From Methylobacter sp. (lineage in GTDB: Bacteria > Pseudomonadota > Gammaproteobacteria > Methylococcales > Methylomonadaceae): a stretch of 5,025 nt of DNA. Below, one piece after another: positions 1 to 5,025 of the stretch. The DNA is taken from positions 1 to 5,025 of the forward strand of contig JAQTLI010000259.1 of the NCBI GenBank assembly GCA_028714995.1, in the 5' to 3' direction. Position 1 is the first letter of the stretch; every line of letters starts with the position of its first letter. The translations under genes were made by a program, and so were the position numbers. The notes under the pieces are model-generated. The model saw only the letters and a list, made by a program, of their open reading frames with translations. It made no database searches and was not told the DNA's origin.

Positions 1-1154
1 CCAGTCAATGGTTCACCCTGACTTCTTGCTGACGGCAGGTCGTGAGCGGAGGTACTGTAGGCCCGTCCAGTGGAATCGAGTATATAAACCGGATGGGTTG
101 TCCGGCATTTCACCGCATCCAGAAAGCTGTCGCCGGAGCGGTAGCTTAGACTCGTGACATCAATATCATGCCCTTTTGCCGCCCTTATCCAGCCTTTGTC
201 CGATAGGATAACGGTTAACGGCTCATTGCTTATTAACGCCGTTGTATCCAATGCCTGCGCTGCATCTCTCGCAACAATCGGCGACCGGCGGTCATCGCCG
301 TATTTCTCAGCATCGCGCTCGATTTCTTTTCTGATCAACCGATTTAACAGAGCCTTGGAACCCAGGGTTTTTTCCAGCGCGGCACGTTCCAGTTCCAGTT
401 CATCCTGCTCGCCACGGATTTTCATCTCTTCGAGCTTGGCCAGGTGCCTTAACTTTAACTCCAGTATCGCTTCGGCCTGAATGTCGGTGATACCGAAGCG
501 CTCCATCAGCACCGGTTTGGGGCGGTCTTCATTGCGAATTATGGCGATGACTTCATCGATATTCAGATAGGCAATCAGTAAGCCATCCAGAATATGCAGT
601 CTTGCCAGCACCTTGTCCAGCCGGTATTGCAAGCGTCTTCGCACGGTCTCGGTACGGAACGACAACCATTCGACCAGTATGTCCCTGAGCCCTTTAACCT
701 TGGGCCGGCCATCCAGGCCGATCATGTTCATGTTGACGCGATAGCTTTTCTCAAGATCGGTGGTGGCAAACAGATGCGACATTACCTCATCCACATCAAT
801 CCGTTTTGACCTTGGAATCACCAATAAACGGGTTGGATTTTCATGATCAGATTCATCCCGTAAATCTTCAATCATCGGCAGTTTTTTCGCCAGCATTTGC
901 GCGGCTATCTGCTCAAGCAACTTGGCGCCGGAAACCTGATGCGGCAGCGCGGTGATGACGATATTGCCATCTTCTTGCTCAAATTTGGCACGCATTTTTA
1001 TCGAGCCGCCGCCGCTGATATACATTTTTTGTATTTCATCAGCCGAGGTGATGATTTCGGCTTCGGTCGGATAATCGGGGCCTTTTATATGGGTGAAAAT
1101 TGTTTCCAGAGAACTGCCCGGCTCATCCAGTAACTGTATGCAGGCACTCGCGAC
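1..1154 (-). pseudogene. parC: parC 3' portion: topoisomerase IV subunit A after an in-frame stop (partial, runs off left edge)
   Basis: This is the continuation of topoisomerase IV subunit A after the TAA at 1155-1157, in the same frame and without any further stop for 384 codons to the window edge. Right after the stop the translation resumes with ParC sequence, including GPDYPTEAEI, ITALPHQVSGAKLLEQIAAQ, DLRDESDHENPTRL, SHLFATTDLEKSYRVNMNMI, GLDGRP, ILELKLRHLAKLEEMKIRGE, YGDDRRSP and finally SARSQGEPLT. These cover the rest of the winged-helix/tower region, the coiled-coil dimerisation arm and the first part of the C-terminal beta-propeller. Roughly 170-180 residues should be missing to the left, going by the 752-residue E. 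coli protein. The first possible ATG restart is 1023-1025, with no convincing Shine-Dalgarno, so independent translation is doubtful. The segment shows no decay, so the gene is either recently broken or intact in the living cell and misread here. Confidence 0.85.
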
Positions 1155-1157
1155 TTA
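1155..1157 (-). other. In-frame ochre (TAA) codon interrupting parC
   Basis: The minus-strand codons read CAT AAT CTG CGT TAA GTC GCG AGT, translating as HNLR-stop-VAS. E. coli ParC has HNLREVAQ here, so the stop replaces a conserved Glu. GAA to TAA is a single G-to-T change (C-to-A on the plus strand, ttc to tta). The frame is identical before and after, and no indel is needed. TAA also serves as the normal stop of parE, the thioesterase and xseB in this window, which argues against codon reassignment. A following G is not a known leaky readthrough context. Confidence 0.9.
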
Positions 1158-1727
1158 ACGCAGATTATGCGGCGGTATATCGGTTGCCATGCCGACAGCG
1201 ATACCCATCGTGCCGTTAAGCAGTATATTCGGCAGTCTTGCCGGCAATAGCTCCGGCTCTTTTAAAGTGCCGTCAAAATTATCCGACCACTCAACCGTGC
1301 CCTGCCCCAATTCACTTAACAAGGTTTGCGCATAACCGGTCAAGCGCGATTCGGTATAACGCATGGCGGCAAAGGATTTAGGATCATCCGGCGAACCCCA
1401 GTTGCCCTGCCCGTCAACCAATGGATAACGATAAGAAAAATCCTGCGCCATCAGCACCATGGCTTCATAGCAGGCGGAATCACCGTGCGGATGATATTTA
1501 CCCAACACGTCACCGACAGTTCTGGCCGATTTTTTAAACTTGGCAACCGACGTCAAACCAAGCTCAGACATCGCATAAACAATACGCCGCTGCACCGGTT
1601 TTAAGCCATCCGCAATATGCGGCAAAGCTCTGTCCAAAATCACGTACATGGAATAATCCAGGTAGGCTTTTTCAGCAAAGTCCTTTAATGGCAGTTGTTC
1701 AAAATTTTCTTGTACTTTCACTTTCAC
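1155..1727 (-). CDS. parC: DNA topoisomerase IV subunit A (ParC), N-terminal portion ending at a premature TAA
   Basis: ParC is the DNA-breaking subunit of topoisomerase IV, which with ParE unlinks replicated chromosomes. This 190-residue portion holds the start of the breakage-reunion domain: DRALPHIADGLKPVQRR (32-48), SARTVGDVLGKYHPHGDSACYE (67-88) and AMRYTESRL (121-129), where Tyr124 corresponds to the catalytic Tyr120 of E. coli. It ends at PPHNLR (185-190), where relatives continue with Glu; here the codon is TAA. A 190-residue product would lack most of the tower, the coiled coil and the C-terminal propeller and should not be active. The start is GTG, since no ATG lies upstream of the conserved YLDYSMYV segment; a second in-frame GTG is at 1719-1721. 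The gene begins two bases after the thioesterase stop, so it is probably translated from the parE transcript. It would be annotated as frameshifted or partial in most pipelines, although the cause is a nonsense codon. Confidence 0.93.
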   Translation of the reverse strand: MKVKVQENFEQLPLKDFAEKAYLDYSMYVILDRALPHIADGLKPVQRRIVYAMSELGLTSVAKFKKSARTVGDVLGKYHPHGDSACYEAMVLMAQDFSYRYPLVDGQGNWGSPDDPKSFAAMRYTESRLTGYAQTLLSELGQGTVEWSDNFDGTLKEPELLPARLPNILLNGTMGIAVGMATDIPPHNLR

Positions 1728-1729
1728 AA

Positions 1730-2227
1730 TTACAACTCATCCTTTGGTATATCAACGTGCAATGCGCGATTCTTCTCCAGGATTTCCTGGCGTATTTTTT
1801 TTCGCATTTCTGCCGCTTCAAATAATCTTTTTTCCACTTCGGTATTTAGCTCCAGTCTTGGGACTTCAACAGGCTGCCCCTGTTCGTCGACAGCCACCAT
1901 CGTAAAGTAACAGGAATTGGTGTGCCTTTTTTCATCCGTTCTTAGATTCTCGGCAACCACTTTCACGCCAATTTCCATTGATGTGCGGCCGACATAATTG
2001 ACGTTGGCATAAAAAGTAACCAGCTCGCCGACATTTACATGCTTTTTAAAGAAAACCTGATCCAGCGATGCCGTTACCACATAACTTTTGGAATATTTTG
2101 CCGCACAGGCATAAGCCACCTGATCCAGCAATTTCAATAACGAGCCGCCATGCACATGGCCGGTAAAATTCGCCATGTCTGGCGTCATCAGCACCGTCAT
2201 GGTTAATGATTTTTCCTGTTTACCCAT
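1730..2227 (-). CDS. Acyl-CoA thioesterase, single hot-dog domain (YciA/BACH-like)
   Basis: This 165-residue protein is a cytoplasmic hot-dog-fold acyl-CoA thioesterase, a family that hydrolyses fatty acyl-CoA to free fatty acid and CoA. The family signature is visible: N20-FTGHVHGG followed by the long helix SLLKLLDQVAYACAAKYS with Asp35, the Asn/Asp pair used for catalysis in this family (N24 and D213 on separate domains in the mammalian two-domain ACOT7). TASLDQVFFKKHVNVGELV (52-70) and NYVGRTSMEIGVKV (77-90) form the central sheet. The charged C-terminal tail (about 130-155) is predicted helical. Length is typical for single-domain members, which assemble as hexamers. Its ATG overlaps the parE TAA by one base (TAATG), and parC follows after two bases, so it is co-transcribed with the topoisomerase IV genes. 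Chain-length preference cannot be read from the sequence. No strong Shine-Dalgarno is seen, so reinitiation after parE is likely. Confidence 0.9.
   Translation of the reverse strand: MGKQEKSLTMTVLMTPDMANFTGHVHGGSLLKLLDQVAYACAAKYSKSYVVTASLDQVFFKKHVNVGELVTFYANVNYVGRTSMEIGVKVVAENLRTDEKRHTNSCYFTMVAVDEQGQPVEVPRLELNTEVEKRLFEAAEMRKKIRQEILEKNRALHVDIPKDEL
1740..1745 (-). promoter_or_regulatory. Probable ribosome binding site for parC
   Basis: The minus strand reads AAAGGA inside the last codons of the thioesterase gene, 12 bases before the GTG at 1727. The spacing is a little long, but it is shorter than the 18 bases to the second in-frame GTG at 1721, so it favours the upstream GTG as the start. Its location inside the previous gene fits translational coupling. 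Confidence 0.45.
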
Positions 2228-4119
2228 TAGATTATATCCGCCAGATTCCCCTTGGTTTCCAGCCAGATTTTCCGGTCTGGCGAGCGTTTTTTTGCCAGCA
2301 GCAGATCAAGTTGCCCGGTGGTATCGTCATTTTCAGCAACCGTTAACTGAACCAGCCTGCGGGTATCCGGATTCATGGTGGTTTCCCGAAGCTGACTGGG
2401 ATTCATTTCACCCAGACCTTTAAAGCGCTGCACATTGATCTGTCCTTTGAGGTTCTCGGCTTTAATTCGATCCAGAACACCTTGACGCTCGGATTCATCC
2501 AGGGCATAAAACACCCGTTTGCCGACATCAATCCGATACAAGGGAGGCATGGCGACAAAGACATGACCGGCTACAACGAGTGCATTGAAATGCTGGTAAA
2601 ACAAGGCACAGATCAGGGTGGCGATGTGATTACCATCAGAATCAGCATCCGCCAAGATACACACCTTGCCGTAACGCAGGTTCTGCAAATCGGAAGAACC
2701 CGGTTCTATGCCCAGGGCGACGGCAATATCATGGACTTCCTGCGACGCCATCACCTGATTGGACTCGACTTCCCAGGTATTAAGAATCTTTCCGCGCAAC
2801 GGCATGATGGCCTGGAAGTCACGTTCCCGTGCCTGTTTGGCCGAACCACCCGCCGAATCCCCTTCCACCAGGAACAGTTCGGTGCGGCCTATATCCTGCG
2901 CCGAACAGTCAGCCAGCTTGCCCGGCAATGCGGGGCCTGAGGTGATTTTTTTTCGGATGATTTTTTTATTGGAACGCAGCCGCTTTTGCGCGCTGGAAAT
3001 GATGATTTCCGCGATTTTCTCGCCCTCGGCAGGGTTCTGGTTTAGCCACAGACTGAAGCTGTCTTTCGCTACGCCCGAAACAAAGGCCACGCATTCACGG
3101 GAGCTGAGCCGTTCCTTGGTTTGCCCTGAAAACTGCGGGTCTTCCAGTTTTACCGACAGCACAAAATGGCAGTTTTCCCAGACATCTTCCGGTGCGACCT
3201 TAATGCCGCGCGGCAGGATATTCCTGATGTCGCAAAATTCGCGCATCGCTTCGGTCAGACCGGCCCGCAAGCCATTGACATGGGTTCCGCCTTGCGCAGT
3301 CGGCACTAAGTTAACGTAACTTTCGGTGAGCACTTCCGCGGGATTTTCAATAGCCCAGACGATGCCCCATTCAACGGCTTCATGGTTAGCGGCCATGCTG
3401 CCCATAAAAGGCTGTTCCGGGCAATAGTCAATGTCACCAATCCTATCCAGCAAATACTCCTTGAGGCCATTCTCATAACACCAGAAATATTCTTCGTCGG
3501 TTTGATCGACTTTAAGTGAAATTTTCAAGCCGGGACATAGAACCGCCTTGGCTCGCAAGACGTGTTTCAGCTTTAAAACCGATATCTTACTGGAATCGAA
3601 GTATTTTTCATTCGGCCAGAACCGGATGGACGTTCCGGTATTATTCTTGCCGACCGTTCCGGTCTCAGCCAGTTCAGTTTGCTTTTCGCCATCGGCATAT
3701 TCCATGTAATAGACTTTGCTGTTCCTCTTAACCTCTATCTCCAGTTTTGCCGACAATGCGTTAACGACAGAGACCCCCACACCATGCAGACCGCCGGAAA
3801 ACTGGTAGTTTTTATTGGAAAACTTTCCGCCAGCATGCAGCTGCGTCAGAATCACCTCGACACCGGGAATGCCTTGCTCGGGATGGATATCGACCGGCAT
3901 ACCCCGGCCATTATCGCTGACCAGCACCGAGCCATCTTTATACAAGACCACATCAATTGCCGTAGCATGGCCTGCCATCGCCTCATCAACACTGTTATCA
4001 ACGACTTCCTGCACCAGATGGTTGGGCCGGGTGGTGTCCGTGTACATGCCGGGGCGCTTTCTTACCGGCTCAAGTCCGCTTAAAACCTCAATTGCCGACG
4101 CGTTATATTCGTTACTCAT
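2227..4119 (-). CDS. parE: DNA topoisomerase IV subunit B (ParE)
   Basis: ParE is the ATPase subunit of topoisomerase IV; it pairs with ParC to decatenate and relax DNA at the end of replication. The protein is 630 residues, the same length as E. coli ParE, and appears complete. The GHKL ATPase comes first: EVVDNSVDEA (38-47) with the Mg-binding Asn42, DNGRGMP (69-75) and GGLHGVGVSVVNALS (109-123). The transducer follows with QGGTHVNGLRAG (276-287) and the ATP-contacting QTK loop (333-335). The TOPRIM domain has EGDSAGGSAKQARER (419-433) with catalytic Glu419 and the metal-binding DADSD (491-495), ending with NVQRFKGLGEMNPSQLRETT (562-581). The motifs and the short length without the GyrB insertion separate it from GyrB. 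The ATG at 4119 has an upstream AGGAAG and matches the start of known ParE proteins. It is first gene of the parE-thioesterase-parC operon and diverges from xseB. Confidence 0.98.
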   Translation of the reverse strand: MSNEYNASAIEVLSGLEPVRKRPGMYTDTTRPNHLVQEVVDNSVDEAMAGHATAIDVVLYKDGSVLVSDNGRGMPVDIHPEQGIPGVEVILTQLHAGGKFSNKNYQFSGGLHGVGVSVVNALSAKLEIEVKRNSKVYYMEYADGEKQTELAETGTVGKNNTGTSIRFWPNEKYFDSSKISVLKLKHVLRAKAVLCPGLKISLKVDQTDEEYFWCYENGLKEYLLDRIGDIDYCPEQPFMGSMAANHEAVEWGIVWAIENPAEVLTESYVNLVPTAQGGTHVNGLRAGLTEAMREFCDIRNILPRGIKVAPEDVWENCHFVLSVKLEDPQFSGQTKERLSSRECVAFVSGVAKDSFSLWLNQNPAEGEKIAEIIISSAQKRLRSNKKIIRKKITSGPALPGKLADCSAQDIGRTELFLVEGDSAGGSAKQARERDFQAIMPLRGKILNTWEVESNQVMASQEVHDIAVALGIEPGSSDLQNLRYGKVCILADADSDGNHIATLICALFYQHFNALVVAGHVFVAMPPLYRIDVGKRVFYALDESERQGVLDRIKAENLKGQINVQRFKGLGEMNPSQLRETTMNPDTRRLVQLTVAENDDTTGQLDLLLAKKRSPDRKIWLETKGNLADII

Positions 4120-4120
4120 A

Positions 4121-4126
4121 CTTCCT
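4121..4126 (-). promoter_or_regulatory. Ribosome binding site for parE
   Basis: The minus strand reads AGGAAG one base before the parE ATG. The AGGA core is three bases from the start codon, which is short but usable, and no better candidate start exists nearby. The site lies at the edge of the divergent intergenic region. Confidence 0.5.
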
Positions 4127-4150
4127 AATCACTCACAATCCAATTTCATA

Positions 4151-4156
4151 TATAAT
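4151..4156 (+). promoter_or_regulatory. Candidate sigma-70 -10 element for xseB-ispA
   Basis: TATAAT matches the sigma-70 consensus exactly. The hexamer 17 bases upstream (4128-4133, ATCACT) matches TTGACA at only three of six positions, so the promoter would be weak or activator-dependent. Transcription would begin near 4163, giving a leader of about 40 bases. The surrounding sequence is AT-rich, so a chance match is possible. Confidence 0.4.
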
Positions 4157-4184
4157 GTTTCGGTTTATCTATACATCGTATCAT

Positions 4185-4198
4185 TAAAAATATTTTTA
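4185..4198. repeat. 14-base AT palindrome upstream of xseB
   Basis: TAAAAATATTTTTA is a perfect inverted repeat with no central spacer, ending four bases before the xseB ATG. It occupies the place where a Shine-Dalgarno sequence would be. An A/T-only hairpin with no loop is unlikely to act as a terminator, and it may simply be AT-rich leader sequence. Confidence 0.6.
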
Positions 4199-4202
4199 TC
4201 TC

Positions 4203-4436
4203 ATGCCGAAAAAGAAAACCACGACTTTATTCGAAGATTCACTAGCAGAACTTGAGCGGTTGGTCAGCCAACTTGAACAGGGCGATATTTCGCTGGAAGA
4301 ATCATTAAAGTCGTTTGAACGCGGGGTTAATCTTACCCGTACCTGTCAAAAAGCCTTGCAGGAAGCAGAGCAGAAAGTTCAAATTCTAATTGAAAAAAAC
4401 GGCACTCAAACCCTGGAGCCATTTACCGATGAGTAA
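4203..4436 (+). CDS. xseB: Exodeoxyribonuclease VII small subunit (XseB)
   Basis: XseB is the small subunit of exonuclease VII, a cytoplasmic enzyme that degrades single-stranded DNA from both ends; several XseB copies wrap around each large XseA subunit. The 77-residue product matches the family length (80 in E. coli). The conserved signature is present: FEDSLAELERLVSQLEQGDISLEESLKSFERGV (10-42), followed by the second helix with CQKALQEAEQKVQIL (48-62). Both helices have the heptad pattern of the family's helical hairpin. The start ATG gives the expected short basic N-terminus (MPKKK), but no Shine-Dalgarno precedes it; the leader there is almost pure A/T. The last eight bases overlap ispA, as expected for the conserved xseB-ispA pair, so the two are probably translated together. 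xseA is not in the window. Confidence 0.95.
   Translation: MPKKKTTTLFEDSLAELERLVSQLEQGDISLEESLKSFERGVNLTRTCQKALQEAEQKVQILIEKNGTQTLEPFTDE
4415..4418 (+). promoter_or_regulatory. Ribosome binding site for ispA
   Basis: GGAG lies inside xseB, ten bases before the ATG at 4429, which supports that ATG as the ispA start. A second ATG at 4436 is in a different frame and is not the start. Confidence 0.5.
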
Positions 4437-5025
4437 TGCGTTAAAAGAATATATTGATTTTTGTCAAAACCGAGTAGAAAGGGCTTTGGAAGCCCGTCTA
4501 CCCAGTGAAAACATACTGCCGCAAAAACTGCACCAAGCAATGCGCTATAGTGTACTGGACGGCGGCAAACGCATGCGCCCGATGCTGACCTATTGCACTG
4601 GAAAAACACTGGGCATTGCACCGGAAGCATTGGATGGCCCGGCTTGCGCTGTTGAATTCATACACGTTTATTCTTTGATACATGATGATCTTCCGGCAAT
4701 GGATGATGATGATCTCAGACGCGGCAAAGCCACCTGCCACGTGGCTTTTGATGAAGCGACCGCCATTTTAACCGGCGATGCCCTGCAAGCTTTGGCTTTT
4801 GAAATTCTGGCTAATGATCCAAGCATTACGGCAACCGCTGAAGGCCGCCTGAAAATGATCACTGCGTTGACCAAAGCCAGCGGATCTCAGGGCATGGTAG
4901 GCGGTCAGGCCATCGACCTGGAATCGGTAGGAACAAAATTGACCCTGCCTGAACTGGAAAACATGCATATCCATAAGACCGGTGCGTTGATTCGTGCCAG
5001 CGTCAATATGGCTACCCTGGCGAAA
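4429..5025 (+). CDS. ispA: Farnesyl diphosphate synthase (IspA), N-terminal two thirds, cut by right edge
   Basis: IspA joins dimethylallyl or geranyl diphosphate with isopentenyl diphosphate to make farnesyl diphosphate, the precursor of undecaprenyl carriers, quinone side chains and other isoprenoids. The visible 199 residues show the trans-prenyltransferase pattern: GGKRMRP (45-51), which binds the diphosphates; YSLIHDDLPAMDDDDLRRGK (81-100) with the first Asp-rich motif D86-D87-x4-D92; TGDALQALAFEIL (115-127); GGQAIDL (158-164); and HKTGALIRASV (182-192). Tyr81, five residues before the first Asp, and the two-residue insertion within the motif are typical of bacterial C15 synthases. The second Asp-rich motif (DDxxD) and about 100 residues lie beyond the window. 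The gene overlaps the end of xseB by eight bases and has GGAG upstream. A geranylgeranyl synthase is less likely but cannot be excluded without the C-terminus. Confidence 0.95.
   Translation, partial: MSNALKEYIDFCQNRVERALEARLPSENILPQKLHQAMRYSVLDGGKRMRPMLTYCTGKTLGIAPEALDGPACAVEFIHVYSLIHDDLPAMDDDDLRRGKATCHVAFDEATAILTGDALQALAFEILANDPSITATAEGRLKMITALTKASGSQGMVGGQAIDLESVGTKLTLPELENMHIHKTGALIRASVNMATLAK

Larger units (their letters stand above)
4120..4202. promoter_or_regulatory. Divergent promoter region between parE and xseB
   Basis: These 83 AT-rich bases separate two genes that point away from each other, so promoters for both should lie here or overlap the gene starts. On the plus strand there is an exact TATAAT. 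The minus strand over the same bases reads CATTATATATG, which could serve as a loose -10 for parE, so the two promoters may share their core. No operator that can be assigned to a known regulator is seen. The 14-base palindrome at 4185-4198 lies near the xseB end. Confidence 0.6.

Noticed and set aside
1..1154. Plus-strand open frames at 154-480, 594-809 and 897-1133 as separate genes
   Set aside because: All are antisense to the continuous ParC-coding frame, which keeps conserved motifs through the whole interval.
1155..1157. Codon reassignment or a special amino acid at TAA
   Set aside because: Selenocysteine and pyrrolysine use TGA and TAG. TAA ends parE, the thioesterase and xseB at the expected places, so the standard bacterial code applies.
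1141..1170. A frameshift as the cause of the parC break
   Set aside because: The codon phase is the same before and after the stop, and the conserved ParC sequence resumes at the next codon, so no insertion or deletion is required.
2231..2236. A minus-strand TATAAT just before the thioesterase start, as an internal promoter
   Set aside because: It consists of parE codons (GAT ATA ATC), lies three bases from the ATG so transcription would start inside the gene, and has no -35 match upstream.
2759..3319. A 186-codon plus-strand open frame opposite parE
   Set aside because: It lies wholly antisense to the conserved TOPRIM/transducer region of parE, and its translation is rich in Ser, Arg and Pro with no recognisable motif. 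It is the complement of real codons.
4185..4198. The AT palindrome as a transcription terminator
   Set aside because: It has no GC stem or loop, no gene ends upstream of it on the plus strand, and it lies between a promoter candidate and the gene that promoter should serve.
3815..4255. A 146-codon plus-strand open frame running from inside parE into xseB
   Set aside because: It is antisense to the parE start and out of frame with xseB. Both of those genes are unmistakable, and this product resembles nothing.

Overview
The window looks like ordinary chromosomal DNA from a gammaproteobacterium. Base composition is moderate (by eye just under 50% GC), and every gene is a core housekeeping gene or a conserved neighbour. 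The predicted ParE, ParC, XseB and IspA proteins follow the Escherichia coli versions almost motif for motif, judged from memory of those families. A more precise placement cannot be supported. No RNA gene, insertion sequence, CRISPR array, phage gene or attachment site was seen.

Minus-strand block (1-4119, transcribed right to left): parE (topoisomerase IV subunit B, complete), then a single hot-dog-domain acyl-CoA thioesterase whose ATG overlaps the parE stop by one base, then parC (topoisomerase IV subunit A), which starts with GTG two bases after the thioesterase stop. This is a tightly packed operon encoding both halves of the chromosome-decatenating enzyme with a lipid-metabolism enzyme between them. 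parC runs off the left edge of the window. Its reading frame is broken once: a TAA codon at 1155-1157 sits where relatives have Glu, just after the PPHNLR motif. The same frame then stays open and ParC-like to the window edge (checked codon by codon), so this is a single-codon lesion or a base-call error, not a frameshift or a decayed gene.

Intergenic 4120-4202 (83 bases, AT-rich): the divergent control region. It carries a perfect TATAAT on the plus strand, the parE ribosome binding site at one end, and a 14-base AT palindrome directly upstream of xseB at the other.

Plus-strand block (4203-5025): xseB (small subunit of exonuclease VII), overlapping by eight bases with ispA (farnesyl diphosphate synthase), which is cut by the right edge after 199 codons. 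This is the start of the familiar xseB-ispA(-dxs) isoprenoid operon; dxs, if present, lies outside the window.

There is no sign of a new biological system. The one observation that deserves follow-up is the premature ochre codon in parC, an essential gene in the bacteria where it has been tested.
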